Source of the DNA: Pleurocapsa sp. MO_226.B13
GTDB taxonomy: Bacteria > Cyanobacteriota > Cyanobacteriia > Cyanobacteriales > Xenococcaceae
Assembly (NCBI GenBank): GCA_030064795.1
Contig: JASJEI010000297.1
Span: 1-28,626 of the forward strand
Length of the DNA stretch: 28,626 nt
Reading direction: 5' to 3'
Positions 9,017-16,981 of the stretch are shown here, in pieces. The notes beneath the pieces are model-generated. The model ran no database searches. It had not been told where the DNA came from and saw only the letters and a program-made list of their open reading frames with translations. Each line of letters opens with the position of its first letter. Position 1 is the stretch's first letter. A program made the position numbers and the translations under genes.

Positions 9017-9343
9017 AACTGCCACCCCTAATATTTTCTTGCTCGATTTCGCTTAACTCTTCATTGCTATTAGTCTCTAGCGATTCTAACAATTCATTCT
9101 TAGCAATCTTTAATTCTGTTGGAGTACAAGAAAAACCAGCAGCTTGCAGAATGTTATGACGCTGCTGATAAGCTTAGACGCATTTACATTGCACTTTGAA
9201 ATCCTCAAACGCCTTATGGAGAAGGAATAGAATAGGTAACTTTAGTGCGTCTAAGCTTAGTTAAATGCTCGTTCTAATTCTCTTCTAAATTGTTCATCTG
9301 CTAGAAGTCTAGTATATAAGGCTTTTGCGCTTTGAATAGACAT
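9017..9343 (-). pseudogene. Nif11-family leader peptide gene, split by a MITE and abutted by IsrB
   Basis: From an ATG at 9343 the minus strand reads MSIQSAKALYTRLLADEQF..., the start of a Nif11 leader, for 28 codons, then meets TAA at 9257-9259 inside an inverted-repeat insert. Beyond the insert (from about 9167) it resumes as QQRHNILQAAGFSCTPTE..., continues to ELSEIEQENIRGG, and ends in the double-glycine motif of Nif11 peptides (GG codons 9021-9026). Removing the 91-bp insert and keeping one TA rejoins the halves in frame as ...RAF-N-Y-QQRH..., a 78-residue leader. Past GG the frame enters the IsrB right end, so the core peptide is displaced or lost. Family role: precursor of a ribosomally made, modified and exported peptide. 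No modifying enzyme is in the window; a TolC-like gene lies upstream on the same strand. Confidence 0.8.
9169..9259. mobile_element. 91-bp MITE inserted in the Nif11 gene (IS630-type ends)
   Basis: Perfect 14-bp terminal inverted repeats: TAAGCTTAGACGCA at 9169-9182 and its reverse complement at 9246-9259, with TA at both outer ends as for IS630/Tc1-type target duplication. Removing the element and one TA restores the Nif11 reading frame exactly. Its left end has the pattern TAAGCT-N6-CATTTA-N2-TTGCA, also found at the right end of the IS630 copy at 25841-27074, so that family is the likely source of transposase. Confidence 0.78.
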
Positions 9344-9420
9344 TTTATTATTCCTTTGTCAGTCAAATTATAGAAGCAAGGTTTTGCTAGGCTCAAATTT
9401 CTAGATTAGATTTTTGACAA

Positions 9421-9464
9421 TTTTAGTTAAATAACTATCTGATTGCGAAGCTATTTAACCAAAA
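9421..9464. repeat. Imperfect long hairpin upstream of the Nif11 gene
   Basis: TTTT-a-GTTAAATA-a-CT (9421-9436) pairs with AG-c-TATTTAAC-c-AAAA (9449-9464): 14 pairs with three mismatches and a 12-nt loop. It lies about 80 bp before the Nif11 start. It could be an operator, a transcript structure or a repeat relic. The rest of 9344-9733 has no gene; 9673-9693 holds AGCTATTAGCTGATAGCT short repeats. Confidence 0.4.
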
Positions 9465-9733
9465 CTTGCTATTCGTAGCATTTATCAAAAATAGTGAGAT
9501 AGATGATTAAAATATTTAAAGGTTAATAGAAAACAGAAAAAGCTAATTGTGACAAGTTAAGGAAAAATCAAATTAGTCAACTACTACTTATAGTGTCTTG
9601 TTTATTTTTTAACACTAGATATAGATTGAGGAAAATAGCTGGCGATCGCGACTTTCTCAGAAGCTGATAATCCCCAGCTATTAGCTGATAGCTAAATACT
9701 AGTTGACCAACAATACACAGCTTCAACTTCTCA

Positions 9734-11383
9734 CTAATGGTCATTAGCCATTGACTCTTGAGAATTGGTATTACTACTTACTACTTGTGAGTTAGCAACT
9801 TCTCTTTCCAATTGGTTTAACGACTGATTAAAATCAATAATGGCTCGAAGATAATTGCTTTTAGCAGTAGTTAATTGACTTTGAGCTTCAATTACATCGG
9901 TTTGTGTACCGACTCCAGATTGAAACCTTACTCTGGCTAAATCTAAACTCTCTTGGGCTAATTCCAATGCTTTACGCGAGGTGGTAATATTTCCTTGATT
10001 AGCAGCAAGGGAAAAATAACCTTCTTCTACTGCTAGACGAATTTCATTGCGTTGATTGGCAAATTGAGTTTCATTAATAGCAACATCGGTTTCAGATTGT
10101 TTAGCTTCGGCTCTAGCTGCACCACCATCAAACAAATCCCAGTTTAATTGTGCGCTAACACTATAATCATCAGTTAAATTGACATCATCACTGAGATTGT
10201 CGTTAAGATTGTAAGCTGCTACTAAATCCACTTGGGGTCTAACTGCCGCTAAAGCAATCTGCTTTTGTTCTTGATTAATTTCTCTTTGCACGAGTAACTC
10301 TTCTAGTTCGGATCTATTTTTATAGGCCGTTACGATAGATTCTTCTAAGGAAAGCTGCCAAGTTCCTGCTGGTTCGATTTCATCGGCAGTTTTCAGTTCT
10401 ACTTGTTGCCCTACACTTAGAGTTTCTGCTAGTTGTCTTCTGGCTGTGCTTTGTTCTGCGCTAACGGTAGCTAATCTTTGTCGAGCGTTAGCCAATTCTA
10501 CTTCCGCTCTAATGACATCGAACTTAGTCCCGATACCAGCTTGTCGCAGTAGTCGAGCATCTTGCAGGGTTTGTTGAGCTTCATCTACCGCAGCTTGCTC
10601 GATTTCTACTTGAGAATCAGCACCTTGCAAATTATAGTAATCTCGAACAGCTTCAAAGCGTGTTTGTAAAGTAGCAGCCTCTAATTGTAATTGACTGGAA
10701 CTAACCTGTTTTTCTGCCAGTTGAATACTTGCACCTCTTCTGCCCCCTGTGTAGAGATTATAGGTAAGAGTTACACCTCCTCCAAAATTAGTACTGCTAG
10801 TATCTAATTCTTCTCCTTCTGGAAGAGAAACCCCCTCAGTTTCGGAAACATCTTCAGCTTCAACAAAAGCTTGCGAACCAGCTTCAGCAAAATTTATGCT
10901 AGTACCTAACCTCGGGTAAAAAGTAGCTTTTGCTGCTTGCAGTCCTTGTTGAGAACGCTCCAGATTGAGTCGGAATTCTTGTAGTTCGCGATTGTTTTTG
11001 ATTGCCAACTCAACAGCTTGCTGGAGACTGATTGGTCGGTCAATTTCAATTTTTACTTCTGAAGATTTGCTCGGAAGTTCTAAGGGATTGGCACTAGGAT
11101 TGAGATTTTCGGCAGCATAGGATATCTTTTTAGCAGACTTAGTTGACGATTGAGCAACAACAGATCTCGACTCGTTCTTTGCTTTTGCTTTTGCTCGAGC
11201 GACATTCCGAGTCGGCTTGTGCTGTGAATTTCGCGCTGTCTTAGATTGCAGTTCTAATAAGCGATCGCCCTTTTGCTCTATATCTGTATTAGATAAGTCT
11301 TCTGCTTGAGTACTAGCTTCAGAAGATAAAATAATAGGTACGCTAATAGCAACAGTTTGGATTGCTTTAATAGTATGATTCAC
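9734..11383 (-). CDS. TolC-family outer-membrane efflux protein
   Basis: The 549-residue protein has an N-terminal export signal-like stretch and a low-complexity region rich in Lys, Ser and Ala to about 100. Two outer-membrane efflux (OEP) repeats follow. The first starts at ISLQQAVELAIKNNRELQEF, with GVTLTYNLYTGGRR as strand region. The second has YKNRSELEELL, then LNWDLFDGG, then long helices with LARVRFQSGVGTQTDVIEAQ. This fits the trimeric channel-tunnel that serves RND, ABC or type I export. The start is GTG at 11383, five bases after GAGGAG. No membrane-fusion or ATPase partner is adjacent. The Nif11 gene lies 390 bp downstream on the same strand, so a peptide-export link is possible but unproven. 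Confidence 0.92.
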   Translation of the reverse strand: MNHTIKAIQTVAISVPIILSSEASTQAEDLSNTDIEQKGDRLLELQSKTARNSQHKPTRNVARAKAKAKNESRSVVAQSSTKSAKKISYAAENLNPSANPLELPSKSSEVKIEIDRPISLQQAVELAIKNNRELQEFRLNLERSQQGLQAAKATFYPRLGTSINFAEAGSQAFVEAEDVSETEGVSLPEGEELDTSSTNFGGGVTLTYNLYTGGRRGASIQLAEKQVSSSQLQLEAATLQTRFEAVRDYYNLQGADSQVEIEQAAVDEAQQTLQDARLLRQAGIGTKFDVIRAEVELANARQRLATVSAEQSTARRQLAETLSVGQQVELKTADEIEPAGTWQLSLEESIVTAYKNRSELEELLVQREINQEQKQIALAAVRPQVDLVAAYNLNDNLSDDVNLTDDYSVSAQLNWDLFDGGAARAEAKQSETDVAINETQFANQRNEIRLAVEEGYFSLAANQGNITTSRKALELAQESLDLARVRFQSGVGTQTDVIEAQSQLTTAKSNYLRAIIDFNQSLNQLEREVANSQVVSSNTNSQESMANDH

Positions 11384-11820
11384 TCTTTCTCCTCATATTT
11401 AAAGAAAAAATTTTAGAAAAACTCAACCAATAGTTAAACTAAGTTGATTATTGATTGAGCCAGAAAATAACAGTTAACTGTATTCGTTGATAATTAGTAT
11501 TTATGAGCCTTATTTTTACCTTAAACTGCTTTAAATTAAATCACAATTAACAAACTTAATTTAAAAACAACTTTTATTTGGTTAGAGAGTTGATTAGGCT
11601 AAATAATAAAAAAAGTTATTTTTCGATAAAAAAAAGATTTAGACAAATAAAAATAAACCTCTACAATTTAATCTTAAGAGATAGGCGAGAAGTATAATTC
11701 AAATTAAAGACACTCGATATCTCTAATTTTATTAATTGCTAGTTGTTAGCCAGCCAAAGTATTAAATCTACTTTAACAACTCAAAAAATCAATTCCAAAT
11801 AATTGTCATGAGCAATCATA
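11384..11820. promoter_or_regulatory. AT-rich divergent intergenic region
   Basis: This 437-bp stretch separates the divergent TolC-like gene and the Cache sensor gene. It is very AT-rich with several A-runs (for example around 11607-11640). No ORF, strong inverted repeat or clear promoter box is apparent; promoters for both sides presumably lie here. Confidence 0.4.
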
Positions 11821-13269
11821 ATGCTTCTTAAGTTTGCCAATTTCAGTAGTAACCATATTAGACGAATCAATCCTTTTTTCTGGTCAATTTCTGCCAAACT
11901 GCTAATTGTTATTTTTTTAACAGCAACTATTCCGATGAGCTTAACTGCTTATAATAATCTCAAATTAGGTTTAGAAAACTTAGCTCAAAGTGAAGTTGAT
12001 AAATTAGAGGTTATTGCTGTTAGTAATGCCAATCGTCTCGACCAATTAATCCTTGGTAATCGTCTGATTGTCAATCAAATTGCTAGAAATACCGATATAG
12101 TCGAATTTTTAGCTGTTAATTCTCTAATCGGGGAACAGCTTTTTCACAAAGTAGAAAAAAGCTTAGATGTGATCTTGCGTTCTAGTTCCGATTATGATGC
12201 CGTTTTCATCATAGATATAGATGGTATTTGTCGTGCTTCTACAGATCCAACTTTTATCGGTCAAAATCAGAGTTCTCAAGATTACTTTAGAAAAGTAATT
12301 CAAGGTAAAGCTACTACATCTGTTAGCTTTTTGGTAGATGCAACCACTGGACAACCTAGGTTATTTTTTGCACATCCAATTCGTTCTGAGATGGGAGAAA
12401 CTCTGGGTGTAGCAGTTCTAAAAATACAAGGTTCCGATGTTTGGAAAGCGATCGATTCTACTAGGGTCGATTCTCATATCAAAGCTTTCTTAGTAGATGA
12501 ACGAGGAGTGGTCATTGCTCACTCTAATGATTCATTTCTCTATCGTAGTTTGGACGATCTACCTTCAAAAACTCAGAAAGAGGTTGAAGCTAAAAACTTC
12601 TACGGTCGAGATAAGATCGTTAGCTTAGAACTTCCTGAGTTAGCAACGATGGTGGGAACAAGACAAATGGGTCATGTTAGCTATTATTCCCCAATTGAAA
12701 AAACACATCAAATCGCTGGTTTTGCTCCACTGAAAACTAAGTCTTGGGTATTAGGAGTTAATAAACCAAAAGATATTTTTGAAGCTCCTATGCGCTCGAT
12801 GATTTGGCAAAATACTCTATTTGTTTTGATAGTAGGGGGGTTTGCCGTTTTAGTTTCTCTCTTACTTTCTCATCAGCTAATTAAATCAATTCGCGCCTTA
12901 ATCAGAGCGGGAAAAGCCCTACAAAGAGGTGAATTCAAGCCTGAATTGTTAATAAAACTATCTCGTTCTCAAGATGATTTAGGTAGGTTAGCTAGTGTTT
13001 TTCTTCAGATGGCTGAAGAAATAAAAAATCGCGAACAAAACCTAAGATCGCAAGTACAAAACTTACGAATAGAAATTGATGAAACTAAAAAAGAGCGTCA
13101 AATATCCGAGATTACAAGAACCGAATATTTTAGAGATCTTCAAAAGAAAGCACAACGATTAAAAAATCGTGTAAATGCCGAACAAAAAGAGGAAGAATAC
13201 TTCCAAGATTTGAACAAAAAGGTCAAAGAAGTCGCCAATCAAAAAACTCGTTTTCTTACCAGTCATTGA
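11821..13269 (+). CDS. Cache-domain sensor with HAMP and coiled coil, no output domain
   Basis: The 482-residue protein has a first membrane helix at about 24-45 (SAKLLIVIFLTATIPMSL), then a periplasmic double-Cache region (about 48-320) with FIIDIDGICRAST and VFLV-type strands. A second helix at about 333-355 (LFVLIVGGFAVLVSLLLSH) is followed by HAMP (about 356-405, ending DDLGRLASVFLQMAEEI) and a charged coiled coil to the end. No kinase, methyl-accepting or cyclase domain follows: it stops at QKTRFLTSH. Cache domains bind small external ligands such as amino acids. Without an output it must signal through a partner, perhaps the proteins of the cluster it heads. A Shine-Dalgarno is not obvious. 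Confidence 0.85.
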   Translation: MLLKFANFSSNHIRRINPFFWSISAKLLIVIFLTATIPMSLTAYNNLKLGLENLAQSEVDKLEVIAVSNANRLDQLILGNRLIVNQIARNTDIVEFLAVNSLIGEQLFHKVEKSLDVILRSSSDYDAVFIIDIDGICRASTDPTFIGQNQSSQDYFRKVIQGKATTSVSFLVDATTGQPRLFFAHPIRSEMGETLGVAVLKIQGSDVWKAIDSTRVDSHIKAFLVDERGVVIAHSNDSFLYRSLDDLPSKTQKEVEAKNFYGRDKIVSLELPELATMVGTRQMGHVSYYSPIEKTHQIAGFAPLKTKSWVLGVNKPKDIFEAPMRSMIWQNTLFVLIVGGFAVLVSLLLSHQLIKSIRALIRAGKALQRGEFKPELLIKLSRSQDDLGRLASVFLQMAEEIKNREQNLRSQVQNLRIEIDETKKERQISEITRTEYFRDLQKKAQRLKNRVNAEQKEEEYFQDLNKKVKEVANQKTRFLTSH

Positions 13270-13343
13270 TAACAAGTTATTAAAAGTTTAGCGATATCCG
13301 ACTTAGATAGTGAATTAAATGATTGTTGAATAAGGTAGGAGAG

Positions 13344-15953
13344 ATGTCATTAGAGCGACTAATTTCTAAAGAAGAATTATTGGTAGGGATGCCTGCCAAA
13401 CGAACGAAAACTTTACTTTTTTTGATTGAAAAACAGACAGCATTATTAGCAGAGCGATCGCTGGTTGATTTTTCTTTAACAGATGGCGGTCAAGGCGATC
13501 GCGACCAAGCTTTTTTGCAAGCATTTGCCCTCGACGAGTGCCAAACTTTGCCTCCCACCATTCAGCAATTAGAACGGTTTGCCTCTGAGTGGTCGATCTT
13601 AGTACCTGAAAATCCCCAACTAAAAGCAGGATTACTTCGCGCTTTTGCAGAGAAATATCATTTTACCGAATCAAGAGTTCCCAATATTCGCCAAGTTCTG
13701 GGGTGCGAACAAATGAGCGTTCAACAAGCTTACCACAAACTCTATCAACAACCTTTAGTAACTGCTTTTAAGAGCGAAATATCCTTGTTAGATAGATGTC
13801 ATTGGTTAATGTTCGCGCTCGCCCAAAGGATAGAATCTCTGCCACCTTTTTGGTTGGCTACTTTAATTACAGTGGCGTTAGGACTACCTCAAGCTTTTTT
13901 AGCATTGCCAATTGCAGTAGCGGGTTTGGGTTCTGCCTTGGCGGTAATCTTATTAATTATTTTAGGCGGGATTAACATCCTGACGATGATCTGTATGGCA
14001 GAAGCGATCGGTCGCAGTCAAGATTTTCGTTCTGGTAGCACTTTTATCCAACAACTGGCAGCCAATTATTTGGGTAAATCTGGGTCTTCAATTTTAGGTG
14101 TCGCTGTTAGTATTCGAGTTGTTTCGATCGCTATTGCTGGTTACATTGGCTTGTCGATGACTATGGCAAATTTTACGACTCTACCAGCGACGATTTGGGC
14201 GGGATTGCTGTTTTTGCTGGGAGCGTTGTTTTTGTATCGTCAGTCTCTCAATTTAGCTCTGGGGCTAATTATTTTATTAGCGTTCGTGAATATTAGCCTG
14301 CTTCTATTGTTCTCTTTGCTTTGTATCGATCATTGGCAACTAGATAACTTACTCTACGTTAACTGGAATGTGCTCGAGAGAAGCTCTTTTGAACCGCAGA
14401 TACTTCATCGAGTTTTTGGGGTTACTCTCATGCTTTACTTTGGACACGTATATGTGGGGGAATGTGCCAAAATCGTCTTACCCAAAGATCCGAGTGCTAA
14501 TTCTTTACTCGGGGGAACTATTGCAGGAACAACTTGTCTGACTTTGCTTTTCTGCCTCTGGGTAATAGCTGTTGATGGAGCGATCGCCCCTGAGATCTTA
14601 GTTACTCAAACGGGAACGGTTTTAGAACCAATAATCGCAGAAATTGGCTCACAAGGAAAAGTCTTGGGTACAATTCTAGTTACTTTACTACTGGGAATGG
14701 CGTGGTTGAGAAGTTCTAATTCACTAGTTAATTTGTCCAGAGCCTTAATTCCTAACCAAAGACAGTTTATTCTCAGTTTATCTCGTCAGCAGTCAAGACT
14801 GATTTTACAAACTCGCGATCGCTATGATTCTTATTCGCTCGGGATCGACTATCTAAAATTTGACGACAACAAGGCAACCTTTGGTCTCGATCTCCAATTA
14901 CAAGGAAATATTTATCGACAAGAGATTGAGGTGAGCCAATCTTGGTCGATTAAAGAACTATTTACTCAATATCCTCAACTAAATCGGCAGGGAGTCGATC
15001 TCAGTTTAGAAATTCAAGCGGCTAATCGCGATCGCGTTTGTTTGAAAGTTGTTTCTTCGATGACAATTTCTTGTCAGGGAAATTGCCAAGAAATTGGGCT
15101 AGAAAACACAATTGCTCGCCAAGATGACGCGGGGCAAACAAGCTGGAACTATGTTGGCAAGTATTTATCACAACAACGTCGTTTTCTCTTTTCCATTCTT
15201 CCCCTGTTCTTGGTTTTTTTATTAACCGAAGCACTGCTATTAACGAATAGGCAATCATTTACTGCTGTCCTGGGTTTTGCTGGAATATTAGGTAACTCTC
15301 TAATTGGAGGCATTTTTCCAGTTCTACTTTTGATTTCTAGCCGACGCAAAGGCGAGCTTTTACCAGGTAGAGTTTTTGAATTACTTAATTCTCGCTGGTT
15401 ATTGGGAAGTATATATAGTTTTTCCTTACTAATTATTCTCGGTCATGGTCTATTCATCTGGGAAAATCCTGTTGTCAGGATCGCTGCTTTATTAGTTACC
15501 CTCTTCTCCCTAGTGGCGACTTTGGTGATGCTGCAAACAGGAGCTTTTGTTCCCTGCACTGTAATCGAGATTGTAGAAAACGGAGAAGCGACTGGACAAA
15601 GCTTACTCAAAATAAGCACGGGAGGAAAACCAAAAATTACTCGAGTAAAGCTAGGGTATCAAGAAGGAGAACGAGACTATCACGCTGCTACGATCCCAAT
15701 TTCTTCCCGATCTTCCCTAAAGTATGCAATCTTTCAATTGCCAACCAAACAACTAGAAGAACTAAAAATATGGTTGCATAACAGTCAATCTCAAAACCAC
15801 TTCAGACATTTGCCCGAACTTATAGAGATACATCAAGAACAACAAAAGATGCGGTTTAATCTCAAAGTTTTTGGTGACAAGGCTTTATTCCCGCTTAATT
15901 GTGAAAAATGTTGGTGCAAATTGAAATTTCCAGCAGTTAAAAAAACTGCGTAG
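13344..15953 (+). CDS. Large APC-like permease fused to N- and C-terminal extra domains
   Basis: The start is set at ATG 13344 (869 residues). A TTG 21 nt upstream is less likely, since AAGG at 13332 sits 8 nt before the ATG. The first 160 residues are soluble and helical, of no family I recognise. About eleven membrane helices follow (roughly 165-475; FWLATLITVALGLPQAFLALP, then a GxGSALAVILLI-type stretch), resembling amino-acid/polyamine transporters. A soluble segment (about 480-600) precedes four more helices (about 605-735) and a soluble C-terminus with PCTVIEIVENG. Ordinary APC permeases have about 400-500 residues and no such extensions, so this may be a transporter-like sensor (inference). 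It sits 74 bp after the Cache gene. Confidence 0.75.
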   Translation: MSLERLISKEELLVGMPAKRTKTLLFLIEKQTALLAERSLVDFSLTDGGQGDRDQAFLQAFALDECQTLPPTIQQLERFASEWSILVPENPQLKAGLLRAFAEKYHFTESRVPNIRQVLGCEQMSVQQAYHKLYQQPLVTAFKSEISLLDRCHWLMFALAQRIESLPPFWLATLITVALGLPQAFLALPIAVAGLGSALAVILLIILGGINILTMICMAEAIGRSQDFRSGSTFIQQLAANYLGKSGSSILGVAVSIRVVSIAIAGYIGLSMTMANFTTLPATIWAGLLFLLGALFLYRQSLNLALGLIILLAFVNISLLLLFSLLCIDHWQLDNLLYVNWNVLERSSFEPQILHRVFGVTLMLYFGHVYVGECAKIVLPKDPSANSLLGGTIAGTTCLTLLFCLWVIAVDGAIAPEILVTQTGTVLEPIIAEIGSQGKVLGTILVTLLLGMAWLRSSNSLVNLSRALIPNQRQFILSLSRQQSRLILQTRDRYDSYSLGIDYLKFDDNKATFGLDLQLQGNIYRQEIEVSQSWSIKELFTQYPQLNRQGVDLSLEIQAANRDRVCLKVVSSMTISCQGNCQEIGLENTIARQDDAGQTSWNYVGKYLSQQRRFLFSILPLFLVFLLTEALLLTNRQSFTAVLGFAGILGNSLIGGIFPVLLLISSRRKGELLPGRVFELLNSRWLLGSIYSFSLLIILGHGLFIWENPVVRIAALLVTLFSLVATLVMLQTGAFVPCTVIEIVENGEATGQSLLKISTGGKPKITRVKLGYQEGERDYHAATIPISSRSSLKYAIFQLPTKQLEELKIWLHNSQSQNHFRHLPELIEIHQEQQKMRFNLKVFGDKALFPLNCEKCWCKLKFPAVKKTA

Positions 15954-15983
15954 TTTTATGAACATATTGAGGCAAAAATCAAG

Positions 15984-16121
15984 ATGAAACTAAAAAAGCT
16001 ACTAACGAAAATCCTATTTTGGTTAGCCATGGAGGTGTTCCTTGGTTTTGTAGGACTAGATTCTTTAGCAGACTATGGTGAGTTTATTGACACAAAAAAG
16101 TCGATGCAACTCATTTATTGA
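15984..16121 (+). CDS. Small membrane protein, 45 residues
   Basis: A short ORF begins MKLKKLLTKILFWLAMEVFL, continues with a hydrophobic GFVGL segment and LADYGEFI, and ends LIY at TGA. One helix (about 8-27) would anchor it in the membrane. It lies in the 241-bp gap between the permease and the MinD-like ATPase, on the same strand. Lys-rich start, single helix and acidic LADYGEF patch look like a real small protein; similar LADYSEF-type small proteins are, from memory, seen in cyanobacteria. A GAGG (15968-15971) lies 12 nt upstream. Function unknown. Confidence 0.55.
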   Translation: MKLKKLLTKILFWLAMEVFLGFVGLDSLADYGEFIDTKKSMQLIY

Positions 16122-16194
16122 GTAGTGAGAATCAAGCGAGAAGATTTTAGAAGATCGAGTTTTGTTGTTTATTTATAAAATTTGGAGCAATATC

Positions 16195-16980
16195 ATGTGT
16201 CAAATTATTTCCGTTCATTCCTTTCGTGGCGGTACTGGTAAATCTAATTTAACTGCTAACCTGGCTGCAACTATGGCACTACAAGGACAAAAAGTAGGTG
16301 TTGTAGATACCGATATTCAATCCCCTGGAATTCATATTATTTTTGGTCTGGATGAAGATCGGATGAATTATGCTTTAAATGATTATCTTTGGGGTAATTG
16401 TCAGATTAAAGATACCGCTTACGATGTCAGTCAGATCTTAAATTCAGAAGCGACCAATGGTAGTCTTTATTTAATTCCTTCTAGTATCAAAGCTGGTCAA
16501 ATTGCCCGAATTTTGCGGGAAGGATATGATGTGGCTCGTCTTACTGATGGTTTAAATGAATTGATTCGAGCCTTAGATCTAGATTATTTACTGATCGATA
16601 CTCATCCTGGTCTAAATGAAGAAACCTTGTTATCGATCGCCATCAGCGATCGTCTGGTAGTTATTTTACGTCCAGACCGACAAGATTTTCAGGGAACTGC
16701 TGTCACTCTAGAAGTTGCTCGCAAGTTAGAGATGTCCAATATCATGCTAGTGGTCAATAAAGCCTTACCTAGTTCCGATTACGAGACTCTACAACAAAAT
16801 ATGGAAACGACCTACAAAACTCCAGTAGTTGGTATTGTTCCTCTCTCCGAAGAAATTGCCCAGCTTGGTAGTCGAGACATTTTTTGTCTGCATTATCCGA
16901 ATCATCCTCTCAGTTTGACGGTAGCCAATATTACGGCAGAGATCGTCCAAGAAAAATACATGTTAGCAGTAGGAGGCTAA
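16195..16980 (+). CDS. MinD/ParA-like P-loop ATPase with variant Walker A
   Basis: The start is set at ATG 16195, preceded by GGAG at 8 nt; a TTG 33 nt upstream lacks this. The 261-residue protein begins MCQIISVHSFRGGTGKSN. The deviant Walker A of this family is KGGxGKT/S, and here the signature first Lys is Arg (R11) while the P-loop K16 is kept. Walker A' VGVVDTDIQSPG and the switch-II region LLIDTHPGLNEET are present. MinD/ParA ATPases dimerise on ATP and position or recruit cargo at membrane or nucleoid. Loss of the signature Lys should weaken the usual ATP-sandwich hydrolysis (inference). It is followed after 1 bp by the metalloprotease-like gene, so the two are coupled. Confidence 0.88.
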   Translation: MCQIISVHSFRGGTGKSNLTANLAATMALQGQKVGVVDTDIQSPGIHIIFGLDEDRMNYALNDYLWGNCQIKDTAYDVSQILNSEATNGSLYLIPSSIKAGQIARILREGYDVARLTDGLNELIRALDLDYLLIDTHPGLNEETLLSIAISDRLVVILRPDRQDFQGTAVTLEVARKLEMSNIMLVVNKALPSSDYETLQQNMETTYKTPVVGIVPLSEEIAQLGSRDIFCLHYPNHPLSLTVANITAEIVQEKYMLAVGG

Positions 16981-16981
16981 A

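Larger units (their letters stand above)
7614..9017 (+). mobile_element. IsrB/HEARO-type IS200/IS605-like element, non-autonomous
   Basis: The element contains the candidate omega RNA, the isrB ORF and a right end of hairpins. No Y1 transposase (TnpA) is present, so mobility would need one in trans. The left boundary is inferred just after GTGA (7610-7613), the kind of NTGA motif associated with HEARO and IsrB elements. The right boundary is inferred near GGTTGA (9012-9017). Support for both ends: outside them the flanks are the response-regulator 3' end on the left and the Nif11 leader gene, read on the minus strand, on the right. The exact ends are uncertain by several bases. Confidence 0.65.

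Noticed and set aside
8926..9159. 77-codon plus-strand ORF after isrB
   Set aside because: It starts inside the isrB tail, crosses the right-end hairpins and then runs antisense to the Nif11 leader; its sequence is explained by those features.
14964..15349. Minus-strand ORFs of 66-78 codons within the permease gene
   Set aside because: They overlap well-supported membrane-protein coding sequence and show no family features.
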